Notes under the pieces: generated by a model
What the model saw: only the letters and a program-made list of their open reading frames with translations
Database searches by the model: none
Told to the model about the DNA's origin: nothing
Assembly (NCBI RefSeq): GCF_020860125.1
Contig: NZ_JAJBUX010000098.1
Location: forward strand, 1 to 25,770
Length of the DNA: 25,770 nt
Reading direction: 5' to 3'
Source: Cloacibacillus sp.
GTDB taxonomy: Bacteria; Synergistota; Synergistia; Synergistales; Synergistaceae
Shown here: positions 7,556-15,030 of the stretch, piece by piece
How positions within the stretch are numbered: position 1 is the stretch's first letter
Layout of the letters: each line of letters begins with the position of its first letter
Position numbers and translations under genes: made by a program

Positions 7556-8176
7556 ATGGATTCAGATAAAAAAAATAACGTGGCGGAGAAGACGGGGCTG
7601 AGCAAGGGGAGTTTTTTCGGAAGACTTGGGCGTGACTTTTTCCTTGGCTGTGTGGCGCTGCTGCCGCTTGCTCTGTTTGTATTTCTCTTCTACTATCTGC
7701 TGTACTTCTTCGAGTCTATCGGTTCGATGATCTTCGGCATCACCCAGTCGCGTCGGACGACGGCGGCGATCAGCGTCTTCCTCGTATTTTTGCTCGTCTA
7801 CATCGGCAGGAAGCTGCGCCGCCGCGAAAGATCGATACTGAGTCTTTTGGAGCAGTTCGTCATTACAAAGATCCCTGTGATCGGGGGCTGGTATACGACC
7901 TTCCGCGATATTATTCAGACATTCACGGCGCGCGGCGGTGAAAACAGCTACCTCGGGACGGCAAAGGTGCCGGTCGCGGGGGGCTACATCATCGGTTTCG
8001 TCTCACGGCGCGAGGTGCTGGAGGATGGTTCCGTACAGCTGACGGTCTTTGTTCCCACTTCGCCGAACCCGACTACGGGGCTGGTATTCTTCTTCCCGGA
8101 GGAGAAGGTCGAGTATCTCGATCTGACGCCCGAAAGAGCCTTTACGAAGATAATATCGCTTGGAGTAAAATCGTAA
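7556..8176 (+). CDS. DUF502 family membrane protein
   Basis: A 206-residue inner-membrane protein of the DUF502 family, whose role is not established. Two strong membrane segments are visible (FFLGCVALLPLALFVFLFYY and the AAISVFLVFLLVYIG region). A conserved soluble part follows, with IPVIGGWYTTFRDIIQTF, a GGYIIGFVSRREV strand and the PTSPNPTTG motif typical of the family. The frame is open to ATG at 7517, but that codon lies at the predicted transcript start; ATG at 7556 with GGGAG about ten bases ahead is preferred. It stands alone between plsC (divergent) and ptb, which has its own promoter. Confidence 0.85.
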   Translation: MDSDKKNNVAEKTGLSKGSFFGRLGRDFFLGCVALLPLALFVFLFYYLLYFFESIGSMIFGITQSRRTTAAISVFLVFLLVYIGRKLRRRERSILSLLEQFVITKIPVIGGWYTTFRDIIQTFTARGGENSYLGTAKVPVAGGYIIGFVSRREVLEDGSVQLTVFVPTSPNPTTGLVFFFPEEKVEYLDLTPERAFTKIISLGVKS

Positions 8177-8219
8177 ATCAAATTGCGTTAATAGATTCTA
8201 CAAACAAAAAATTTGAGTG

Positions 8220-8225
8220 TATAAT
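8220..8225 (+). promoter_or_regulatory. -10 box of the ptb promoter
   Basis: A perfect TATAAT preceded by TG, 68 bases before the ptb start. The -35 region is poor. The leader of about 60 bases ends in a GGGAGG ribosome-binding site. Confidence 0.5.
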
Positions 8226-8292
8226 GAGTCACATATCTTTGTAAGCTTTGGCCGCTCGCAGAGGGCCGTAAATTCAGGGAGGTTTTTTACAG

Positions 8293-9213
8293 ATGGAACA
8301 GATTCGTAATCTCAATCAGCTTCTTGTCTACGCCAAGGAAGTCGGACCCAAAAAGATCAGCGTCGCCTGCGCCGAAGACGCCGAGGTAATGGAAGCCGTT
8401 GAAAACGCGCGCAAAGCCGGTATCGCGAACGCATTCCTCGTCGGCAACGCCGATAAGATCAAAGAGGTGACCGACAAGCTTGGAATCGATCTCGCCAACT
8501 ATGAAATAGTGGACGAGAGAGGCGGCGAGGCGGCGGCGGCGCTCAAGGCCATCGAACTCGTCTCCAGCGGAGAGGCTCAGATCGTTATGAAGGGCATGGT
8601 CGCCACCGCCAACTTCCTGCGTGGCGTGCTCAATAAGGAAAAGGGCCTTCGCAGCGGCAAAACGCTTTCACACGTTTACATTCATCAGATAAAGGGCTAT
8701 GATCGCGTGTTCTTCATCTCTGACCCCGCCTTCAACATGTATCCCGAACTCAAGGTGAAGGTCGACATCGTGAAGAACGTCGTAGAGCTCGCCCACGCCT
8801 TCGGCGTGGCCTGCCCGAAGGTCGCCGCCCTCGCCGCCGTCGAAGTGGTGAACCCCGATATGCCGCCGACGATCGACGCCGCCATCCTCACGCAGATGAA
8901 CCGCCGCGGCCAGATCAAGGGCTGCCTGATCGACGGACCTCTCGCGCTCGACAATGCCGTATCTCCCGAATCGGCGCACCACAAGGGGATCAAATCAGAT
9001 GTCGCCGGATACGCCGACATCCTCCACGTCCCGACCATCGAGTCAGGCAACATGCTCGCGAAGGCGATAGTCTATTTCTCAGAGAATAAGACCGCCGGCA
9101 TCGTTCTTGGCGCGAAGGCACCAATCGTTCTCACCAGCCGCGCCGACTCCGCCGAGGCGAAGCTCCTTTCGATCGCCTCCGCCTGCGCGCTCGCCGCGCA
9201 TCAGGGAAAATAA
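8293..9213 (+). CDS. ptb: Phosphate butyryltransferase (Ptb family)
   Basis: Cytoplasmic enzyme interconverting an acyl-CoA (butyryl-CoA or a branched homologue) plus phosphate with acyl-phosphate and CoA. With a kinase it yields ATP in amino-acid or butyrate fermentation. The 306 residues match Ptb and are shorter than Pta. Family segments seen: AQIVMKGMVATANFLRGVLN, LSHVYIHQIKGYDRVFFISDPAFN, and the C-terminal GIVLGAKAPIVLTSRADSAEAKL. A strong GGGAGG precedes ATG at 8293. No butyrate kinase gene follows here, unlike many ptb-buk pairs, so the kinase must be elsewhere. Substrate chain length cannot be judged; a phosphate acetyltransferase-like activity is possible. Confidence 0.88.
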   Translation: MEQIRNLNQLLVYAKEVGPKKISVACAEDAEVMEAVENARKAGIANAFLVGNADKIKEVTDKLGIDLANYEIVDERGGEAAAALKAIELVSSGEAQIVMKGMVATANFLRGVLNKEKGLRSGKTLSHVYIHQIKGYDRVFFISDPAFNMYPELKVKVDIVKNVVELAHAFGVACPKVAALAAVEVVNPDMPPTIDAAILTQMNRRGQIKGCLIDGPLALDNAVSPESAHHKGIKSDVAGYADILHVPTIESGNMLAKAIVYFSENKTAGIVLGAKAPIVLTSRADSAEAKLLSIASACALAAHQGK

Positions 9214-9242
9214 GAATTATACAGGCCATTTGTGCGCCATAA

Positions 9243-9301
9243 CTTTGGGTTTGCCGCCCCTGCGCCGTGACGGTACGCGGCTTCGCGCGGCAGACCCAAA
9301 G
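9243..9301. repeat. Long near-perfect inverted repeat after ptb
   Basis: CTTTGGGTTTGCCGC (9243-9257) pairs with GCGGCAGACCCAAAG (9287-9301): 15 pairs with a single G-U. A smaller CCGT-G-ACGG hairpin lies inside the loop. There is no T-run on either side, so it is not a standard terminator. It may stabilise the 3' end of the ptb mRNA or be a dispersed palindromic repeat; no second copy was seen in this window. Confidence 0.7.
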
Positions 9302-9379
9302 CTATTCAGCGGCCGGCATGTCTGATACTTATTTTGATCATTCTGTCTCCAACGGGATGACCTGTATAATAAAGAGATA

Positions 9380-10147
9380 ATGGCGGATAAATTTAAAAAC
9401 GAGATAATTATCCTGCCGGGTAGCTTCGGTGCCGGGCAGGTCAAACTGAGCCGCCTCTATCCGGAGGCGGAAAATGGCGTGCATGTGCTGCTGCTTCACG
9501 GCGTGCACAGCAGCGCCAATCTCTCGCCGTACAATAAATTCCGTCACCTTGCCTGCATCCTGGCGGAGCGCGGTTTCACGCCCTGGCTCTGCGAGACGAG
9601 CAGGAGGGCGGCGAACCGCGAAGACTACTGCGACGATGTCGGCGGCTGGATAATGGAGGCCTTTCGCGGGAAGAGCTTCCGAAACGAGCTTGACGACTGC
9701 GCGGCCGCGCTGCGCTATGTCGAGTCTCAGTCTCCCACCGAATTGTGGATCTGGGGCTTTTCGCTTGGCGGCATAATCGCGCTGGCGCTTGCCTGCGGCG
9801 AAGGATACGCCGTCGGCAAGGTGATTCTCAGCGGCATGGGACTTGTCTCGCTGCCCGAGGCGGAGCGCACGATGATGCCGCTGCCGATCCTCTCCACGCT
9901 GCGCGAGAGCGTCGATACCGAGATGCTCAACGATATCCGAGCGAAGGAGGCGGTGGCCTTCCGCGGCTCGAACGACGCCATTTTCTCTGACGCGGCCTGC
10001 CGCTCTCTGCTCGAGGCGATAAACATTCCCGGGGAAAACAAGAGATATTTCGTGATAGAAGGAGCTGACCATTCTATGAAGATGCGCAACGGCAGGCATG
10101 ATTCAAAGATCATGGATGAGATGCTCTCACTGCTGACAGGTCAATGA
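9380..10147 (+). CDS. Alpha/beta hydrolase
   Basis: A 255-residue alpha/beta-hydrolase of unknown substrate. The oxyanion segment LLLHGVHSS follows the first core strand (about 35-45). The nucleophile elbow is GFSLGG with Ser128. A plausible acid is Asp199 and the histidine is His231 in EGADHSMK. No signal peptide is seen, so it is probably cytoplasmic; the overall form resembles esterase/lysophospholipase-like proteins. A TATAAT at 9365-9370 lies only 10 bases before ATG, with a weak AAAGAG ribosome-binding sequence. The 3' end overlaps the M23 peptidase start as ATGA, so the two genes are translationally coupled. Confidence 0.85.
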   Translation: MADKFKNEIIILPGSFGAGQVKLSRLYPEAENGVHVLLLHGVHSSANLSPYNKFRHLACILAERGFTPWLCETSRRAANREDYCDDVGGWIMEAFRGKSFRNELDDCAAALRYVESQSPTELWIWGFSLGGIIALALACGEGYAVGKVILSGMGLVSLPEAERTMMPLPILSTLRESVDTEMLNDIRAKEAVAFRGSNDAIFSDAACRSLLEAINIPGENKRYFVIEGADHSMKMRNGRHDSKIMDEMLSLLTGQ

Positions 10148-10758
10148 AACTCTCGTTTAAGGCGTTCGCCGCTGCCGGCGCGCTGCTGTTCCTGCTCTCA
10201 TTAGCCGCTCCCGCGCCGCTCTTCGCGGATGGGGTGGACTATCAGGAGTTCCAGGAAGACCCGCTCGAGACGGCGATCAGGAAACTAGCCTCGCCGGGAG
10301 ATATCGAATGGGATAAAGAGGAAATGATATCAGGCGGAGCGCCTGATTTTATAAAAGATATGAAATGGCCGCTGAAGTCTTGTACCTTCAGCCGCGGCTT
10401 CAGCCGCAAGAGACGCCGGCACACCGGCGTCGACCTTCTGGCCCCGAAGGGCTCCTCCGTGCATGCCGTGCTTGACGGCGTCGTCGAGGTAGTTTCCAAC
10501 GGCGGGCCGGGATTCCGCGGATACGGCAAGGTCATCGTTATCAACCATAACGGCAAGCTTTGGACCCTCTATTCACACAATTCATCCAACGACGTCAAAG
10601 TCGGCCAGCGGGTCAAACAGGGCGATGTGATCGCCAAAGTGGGGCGTACGGGCCGCGCGACGGCCAATCATTTACATTTTGAGGTGCGCAACGCGAAGGG
10701 AACGCCGCTTGACCCCCTGAAATACCTGCCGAAAGAGGGAATGCCGGTAAAGCGCTGA
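10144..10758 (+). CDS. M23 family metallopeptidase (LytM-like)
   Basis: Exported peptidoglycan endopeptidase-type protein of 204 residues. Residues 1-28 form a signal peptide with cleavage around LFA-DG. The LytM core begins near residue 75 with the usual WPL-x-SRGFS opening. Zinc ligands are visible: His93 and Asp97 (HTGVD) and His178 of HLHFE (176-180). His145 in YSH and His176 are the additional catalytic histidines. All active-site residues are present, so it is probably an active enzyme and not a degenerate EnvC/NlpD-type activator. It lacks LysM or coiled-coil modules. ATG at 10144 overlaps the stop of the hydrolase gene by four bases. Confidence 0.9.
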   Translation: MKLSFKAFAAAGALLFLLSLAAPAPLFADGVDYQEFQEDPLETAIRKLASPGDIEWDKEEMISGGAPDFIKDMKWPLKSCTFSRGFSRKRRRHTGVDLLAPKGSSVHAVLDGVVEVVSNGGPGFRGYGKVIVINHNGKLWTLYSHNSSNDVKVGQRVKQGDVIAKVGRTGRATANHLHFEVRNAKGTPLDPLKYLPKEGMPVKR

Positions 10759-10802
10759 CGGAACGTGCAACGCAATTGTTAAAATACAGACGGATAAACG
10801 GC

Positions 10803-10837
10803 AAAAAAAGAGCCGGCGTGGGCACGCCGGCTCTTTT
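10803..10837. terminator. Bidirectional rho-independent terminator
   Basis: A 15-base arm at 10806-10820 (AAAAG-AGCCGGCGTG) is exactly complementary to 10823-10837. A-rich sequence lies on one side and TTTT on the other. It lies between the converging M23 peptidase gene and pruA and can end transcripts from both strands. Confidence 0.92.
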
Positions 10838-10902
10838 ATGCCGCCGCATTGCTCAGATGCAGCGTTATCTAGTTGGGAGAGCGGGATAAGCAGATTTAGC
10901 GG

Positions 10903-12534
10903 TTAATCCTCCTGCATGTAGGGGTACTTGAAATCATGCGGCGGCAGGAGATTTTCCTTGATCGTCCTCGGCGAACACCAGCGGATCAGGTTCAGCTTGC
11001 TGCCGGCCTTGTCGTTGGTTCCCGAGGCTCTCGCGCCGCCGAAGGGCTGCAGCCCGATGCTGGCGGCGGTAGTCTTGTCGTTGATATAGAAGTTTCCCGC
11101 CGCGTATCTGAGGACGCTTTCGGCCCTGTTGATCGCGTCGCGGTCGGTGGCGAATACCGCGCCCGTCAGCGCGTAGGGAGAGGTATTGTTGCAGATATCC
11201 AGCGTCTCCGCGAATTTATCGTCGTCATAGACATAAATGGTGAGGATGGGGCCGAATATTTCCTCCTCCATTGAGCGGAAATGCGGATCGGTCGTCTTGA
11301 TTATCGTCGGCTGTACGAAATATCCGACGCTCTTGTCGCCGGTGCCGCCGAAGAGTATCTCCGCCTTGGGCGAACTCTTCGCATATTCGATATACTCCAT
11401 GCAGTTGTCGAAAGAGGCCTCGTCGATCACCGCGTTGACGAAATTCCGGAAATCGCGCGGGTCGCCCGTGCGCACCTGCGGCATCATCGCCTCAAACTCG
11501 GCCTTAAGCTCATCCCAGCGGCTCGCGGGGATATAGGCGCGCGAGGTCGCGGAGCACTTCTGTCCCTGATACTCGAAAGCGCCCCTGATCATCGCCGTGG
11601 CGGCGGCCTTTATATCCGCCGACGCGTGAACGAAGACGAAGTCCTTGCCGCCTGTCTCGCCGACGAGCCTCGGGTATGAGCGGTAGAGGGAGAGATTCTC
11701 GGCGACGCCCTTCCAGAGGCCGTTGAAGACCTGCGTTGAGCCGGTGAAATGGATGCCGGCGAGGTCTTTGCTCTTGAGCACCACGCCGCTGCCCACCGAG
11801 CCGGGGCCGGGCATGAAGTTCAGCACGCCCGCGGGTACGCCGGCCTCCATGAATATCTTCATCAGATACCAGCTGGAAAGCAGCGAGGTCGTCGCCGGCT
11901 TCCAGACAACCGTGTTGCCCATCATGACGGGTGCCATTGGCAGATTCGCCGCGAGGGCCGTGAAATTGAAGGGCGATATGGCGTAGACGAAGCCCTCGAG
12001 CGGGCGGTACTCAAGGCAGTTAATGACGCCCTCCTCGGAGGCCGGCTGGTCGCCGTAGAGCTCGTTCATGCAGTGGACGCCGAAACGGAAGTAATCTATC
12101 GTTTCGCTCGCCGCCTCGATCTCCGCCTGCCAGACGCTCTTGCTCTGTCCCATCATCGTCGCGGCGTTCAGTATATAACGGTATTTCTTATCGATAAGTT
12201 CCGCTATTTTCAAGACTATAGAGGCGCGCTCTGTCCACGGCATATTGCTCCAGCTCTCGTGGGCGGCGTTTGCCGCCGCGATCGCGCGCTCCATCTCTTC
12301 GGCTCCCGCCTTATGGTAGACGGCGAGCTTATGCCTGTGGTCATGCGGCATCACGACGCTGCCGGTGTTCCCCGTGCGGACGAACTCTCCGTTTATGACG
12401 AGCGGTATCTCGGCGGTCTCAGATTCGATCTCTCTTATGGCCTCTTTGAGCAGCTCTCTTTCGGGACATCCGGGGGCATAACTCATCGAGGGTTCATTTT
12501 CTGGCCTTGCAAATGTAAAAAGTGCGTTGTTCAT
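10903..12534 (-). CDS. pruA: L-glutamate gamma-semialdehyde dehydrogenase (1-pyrroline-5-carboxylate dehydrogenase)
   Basis: Oxidises glutamate-5-semialdehyde (from proline, arginine or ornithine) to glutamate with NAD. The 543 residues match the stand-alone PruA subfamily rather than the fused PutA. Visible features: the NAD-binding segment ISPFNFTALAANLP (187-200), WKPATTS, the FTGST loop (263-267), the general base Glu293 in GETGGKD and the catalytic Cys327 in QGQKCSATSRAY. The C-terminal FGGARASGTNDKAG is also typical. ATG at 12534 follows AGGAGG at ideal spacing. It is transcribed alone from a promoter just upstream that carries a palindrome at its start site. No proline dehydrogenase gene is adjacent. 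Confidence 0.93.
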   Translation of the reverse strand: MNNALFTFARPENEPSMSYAPGCPERELLKEAIREIESETAEIPLVINGEFVRTGNTGSVVMPHDHRHKLAVYHKAGAEEMERAIAAANAAHESWSNMPWTERASIVLKIAELIDKKYRYILNAATMMGQSKSVWQAEIEAASETIDYFRFGVHCMNELYGDQPASEEGVINCLEYRPLEGFVYAISPFNFTALAANLPMAPVMMGNTVVWKPATTSLLSSWYLMKIFMEAGVPAGVLNFMPGPGSVGSGVVLKSKDLAGIHFTGSTQVFNGLWKGVAENLSLYRSYPRLVGETGGKDFVFVHASADIKAAATAMIRGAFEYQGQKCSATSRAYIPASRWDELKAEFEAMMPQVRTGDPRDFRNFVNAVIDEASFDNCMEYIEYAKSSPKAEILFGGTGDKSVGYFVQPTIIKTTDPHFRSMEEEIFGPILTIYVYDDDKFAETLDICNNTSPYALTGAVFATDRDAINRAESVLRYAAGNFYINDKTTAASIGLQPFGGARASGTNDKAGSKLNLIRWCSPRTIKENLLPPHDFKYPYMQED

Positions 12535-12560
12535 TGTGGTACCTCCTGTTGAATATTAAA

Positions 12561-12575
12561 TGCAACTATGTTGCA
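12561..12575. promoter_or_regulatory. Palindromic operator candidate upstream of pruA
   Basis: TGCAAC-TAT-GTTGCA is a perfect 6-base inverted repeat located at the predicted pruA transcription start. This position suits a repressor. The half-site matches the arms of the mod operator at 15761-15792, though the spacing differs (3 against 8 bases between the TGCAAC halves). Confidence 0.5.
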
Positions 12576-12581
12576 AATATT

Positions 12582-12610
12582 ATGATAACATCTTGTAAGG
12601 AATAATTCAA
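12582..12610 (-). promoter_or_regulatory. Promoter of pruA
   Basis: On the - strand TTGAAT (12610-12605), 17 bases, then TATCAT (12587-12582). Predicted start is near 12575, inside the palindrome. Both boxes fit the sigma-70-type consensus only moderately. Confidence 0.45.
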
Positions 12611-12696
12611 GCTATGGAAACCGAGCAAAAGTGAAATAATCGTTATTTTTATTGAATAATAAAGAATAAAATAGAGGCGTCACTGACACGTTGCAT

Positions 12697-12737
12697 AAAA
12701 AACGCGGTCCTCAGCCATGCTTTTACTGAGAACCGCG
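12697..12737 (-). terminator. Terminator of the mod operon
   Basis: On the - strand CGCGGT-T-CTCAG (12737-12726) pairs with CTGAG-G-ACCGCG (12714-12703) with one mismatch and is followed directly by six T. It lies about 30 bases after the modD stop. Confidence 0.92.
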
Positions 12738-12766
12738 GCAGGTAAATATTATCAGGCTGTTTTCTT

Positions 12767-13606
12767 TTATATCCGTGAAAATTTCATTTTGATATCTTCC
12801 GGCTTGCCGAAGTAGACCCACGAGGTGACGAGGATATCGACGCCGGTCGCGGCGTATTCTCCGGCGTTGGCGGCGTTTATGCCGCCTGCGGCGGCGATGA
12901 CCGCCTTCGGAAAGGCAGGCTTCGCCTCCTTGACAAAGGCCGAAAGAGCCTCCGGCGCGAAACGTTCGCACTGTACCATGTCGGCGCCCGCCCGCAGATA
13001 GCTCATCGCCTCTTCGGGGCTGTCGGCCTCCGCCTCGATCTTCTTTTCGGGGAAGGCCTTCGCCATCCGGGGGATGAGCGCGATAAAGTCGTCGGTGAAT
13101 ACCCGGTGCTGATCGAAGGCCAGGATGGAATCAGAGAGTCCGAGGCGGTGCAGGGAGGCCCCTCCCGCGAGTGCCGCTTTGAGCGAGAGCGCTTTGGCTC
13201 CGGGGAAGTGCTTTCTCGTCACGGCGACATGTACGCCGGGATTCTCCGCGCGCGCCGCCTCAAGCATCGCCGCCGTACGCGTGGCGATGCCCGAGGAATA
13301 CTCCATCACATTTTGAGCGAGTTTGTAGCAGGCATGAAGCCGCCCCGCCGTCCCGCGGACAAGCAGGCAGCTTTCGCCGCCCTCCGCCCTTGTGCCGGAG
13401 GGAATTAAAATCTCGGCCCTGGCGCCGCACTTTTCAAATATCCTCGCCGCCTCTTCGACTCCGGCGAGGAGGCAGCCACGTTTGGGAAAGGCGGTAATCT
13501 GTCCCGGCGCCTCCTCGATACCCATCGAGAGGGTGGTGAGGTCCATATGCTGAAGATCCTCATGGATCAGCTCTTCTATATAATCGTCGGATATGTAAAA
13601 CATCAT
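12767..13606 (-). CDS. modD: ModD, molybdate-operon protein related to quinolinate phosphoribosyltransferase
   Basis: ModD proteins are homologues of NadC found in molybdate transport operons; their biochemical role is not settled. The 279 residues show the QPRTase pattern: an N-terminal region ending ATRTAAMLEAAR, then TRKHFPGAKALSLKAALAGG with the conserved Arg-Lys-His and Lys, HRLGLSDSIL, and the C-terminal barrel AAAGGINAANAGEYAATGVD. Its place as last gene of modC-A-B-D is the main reason to call it ModD rather than NadC; nadA and nadB are absent here. ATG at 13606 shares one base with the modB stop (TGATG); a second ATG follows at 13603. AAAAGGAG precedes them. A strong terminator follows. 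Confidence 0.85.
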   Translation of the reverse strand: MMFYISDDYIEELIHEDLQHMDLTTLSMGIEEAPGQITAFPKRGCLLAGVEEAARIFEKCGARAEILIPSGTRAEGGESCLLVRGTAGRLHACYKLAQNVMEYSSGIATRTAAMLEAARAENPGVHVAVTRKHFPGAKALSLKAALAGGASLHRLGLSDSILAFDQHRVFTDDFIALIPRMAKAFPEKKIEAEADSPEEAMSYLRAGADMVQCERFAPEALSAFVKEAKPAFPKAVIAAAGGINAANAGEYAATGVDILVTSWVYFGKPEDIKMKFSRI

Positions 13607-14286
13607 CAGCTCTCCTTTTGCAGTCTGTCCAGAACAAAGTATATCGCCATGCTGACCGAGGCAAGCAGCAGGCAGAGGATGGTCGCTTCGTCGAAATCGC
13701 CGCGCGAGACGCAGTTGAATATCTCCAGCGACAGCGTGTTGGTGCGCCCGGCGATGTTGCCGCCGAGCATCATCGTGATACCCACCTCTCCCGAGGCGCG
13801 CGCCACGGCGAGCAGCAGCCCAGAGACGATGCTTCTCCTCGCCAGCGGCATCGTGACGAGGAAGAAGGTCTTTACCGGGCCGCAGCCGAGGACGCGCGAA
13901 GCCTCCTCAAGCTTTATTATCCCCGGCTCCTGAAAGGCCGCCTGCGCGGGACGGACGAAGAGCGGCAGCCCCGCGACGAAGGCGCTCAAGATCACCGCTC
14001 CCTGTGAGAAGACCAGCCGCAGCCCCAGGTAATGCTCGGCGGGCGAGCCAAGCGGGCCGTTTCGCCCGAGCAGCAGAAGCAGCATATATCCGAGGGCGAT
14101 CGGCGGAAAGACGAGCGGCAGCGTGATAAAGAAGGCCGCCGCTTTCGCGCAGAGCGAGCGTGAACGGCTAAACCAAAGGGCCGCCGGCAGCCCAAGCGCG
14201 AGAAAAAGAAGCAGCGCCGCGCCGCAGCTGACAGCCGTCAGTCTGATCGAAAATATCAGCGTGGGGGAAAATAATCCGCTGTTGAT
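13606..14286 (-). CDS. modB: Molybdate ABC transporter permease ModB (non-canonical start)
   Basis: Inner-membrane permease of the molybdate importer. The homologous frame runs from just after the modA stop to 13606, about 226 residues, the normal ModB length. Segments fit ModB: LTAVSCGAALLLFLALGLPAA (helix), LPLVFPPIALGYMLLLLLGR, LGCGPVKTFFLVTMPLARRS (the EAA loop that contacts ModC) and ARASGEVGITMMLGG. There is no ATG, GTG or TTG in frame before the internal ATG at 14085, which would remove the first two helices. The best initiation site is ATC at 14286, seven bases after GGGGGA, or an uncertain codon close by. The frame is the same as modA, separated only by its TAA. Function is confident; the start is not. 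Confidence 0.8.
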   Translation of the reverse strand: MNSGLFSPTLIFSIRLTAVSCGAALLLFLALGLPAALWFSRSRSLCAKAAAFFITLPLVFPPIALGYMLLLLLGRNGPLGSPAEHYLGLRLVFSQGAVILSAFVAGLPLFVRPAQAAFQEPGIIKLEEASRVLGCGPVKTFFLVTMPLARRSIVSGLLLAVARASGEVGITMMLGGNIAGRTNTLSLEIFNCVSRGDFDEATILCLLLASVSMAIYFVLDRLQKES

Positions 14287-14301
14287 GTGGATATCCCCCG
14301 C

Positions 14302-15030
14302 TTACTGTACGCCGTGCCTTTTCATGATCGCCTTCGCCCTGCCGCCGCCGAGGAATTTGAGGAAATCGGAGACGGAAGGGTCGTCTTCCGCTCCCTTTAT
14401 GACGGCCGCCACCATCTCGATCGGCGGATATCCCGAGGGAATCTCCAGCGAGCCGCCGATCTTCGCGCCGCCCGCGCGCACGACGACGCGGTTCACGAAC
14501 CCCGCGTCCATCTCTCCAGACACGAGGTAGGAAAAGACCTGCGGCACGGTCGAGACCTGGGAGATCTTCGGCGCGATCTTCGCTCCCAGCCCCGTTGTCT
14601 CCAGGTACTTCGCGGCGGCGCGTCCGTAGATCGCCGCCTTCGGGTCCGGGTAGGCGACTGATTTTACATTGCCGCCAGTCAGATCGTTGGGCGAAGAGAG
14701 CGTGAGCCCTTTGCGCCAGGCGAGGACGAGGACCGTCGAACCCAGAGGCTGCATCCTGGCGATCCCGGTCTTTGACTTCGCCGTTTTCAGCGTTCCTTTG
14801 TCGCTGATCACGACGTTCACTCCGTTACCGGCGTCGATCTGCGCGAGCATCTGGCCGATGTTGCCGCCATATACCTCCTGGAGCGGCCTGCCGCTCTCTT
14901 CTTTGTAGGCCGCCGCCAGCTCCTGCACCATCTTCATATAACCGGCCCCGGTGGTGACGGCAGGCGTCCCCGCGCCTGCCTCGGCGCAGAAAGCCAGCAG
15001 TACCAGCAGCGCGGCAAATAATTTTTTCAT
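14302..15030 (-). CDS. modA: Molybdate-binding protein ModA
   Basis: Periplasmic binding protein of 242 residues that captures molybdate (perhaps tungstate) for ModBC. MKKLFAALLVLLAFCAEAGA is a signal peptide. The mature part has the ModA layout: TTGAGYMKMVQELAAAYKEESG, GNIGQMLAQIDAGNGVNVVISD, LTGGNVKSVAYPDPKAAIYGRAAAKYLE and GEMDAGFVNRVVV. The usual N-terminal AASL motif is replaced by TTGAG, so it belongs to a divergent branch. ATG at 15030 overlaps the modC stop as ATGA and has AAGGA ahead. The TAA stop (14304-14302) is in frame with modB. Confidence 0.88.
   Translation of the reverse strand: MKKLFAALLVLLAFCAEAGAGTPAVTTGAGYMKMVQELAAAYKEESGRPLQEVYGGNIGQMLAQIDAGNGVNVVISDKGTLKTAKSKTGIARMQPLGSTVLVLAWRKGLTLSSPNDLTGGNVKSVAYPDPKAAIYGRAAAKYLETTGLGAKIAPKISQVSTVPQVFSYLVSGEMDAGFVNRVVVRAGGAKIGGSLEIPSGYPPIEMVAAVIKGAEDDPSVSDFLKFLGGGRAKAIMKRHGVQ

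Noticed and set aside
9338..10099. 253-residue - strand frame opposite the alpha/beta hydrolase gene
   Set aside because: The + strand frame has the catalytic Ser/Asp/His and overlaps the next gene properly; the - frame is a shadow.
10766..10776. TGCAACGCAAT, matching 11 bases of the mod operator
   Set aside because: It lies downstream of the M23 gene, has no second half-site and is not near a promoter; probably chance.
11749..12552. 267-residue + strand frame opposite pruA
   Set aside because: Antisense shadow of a well-conserved gene; composition is Arg/His/Ala-rich with no domain.
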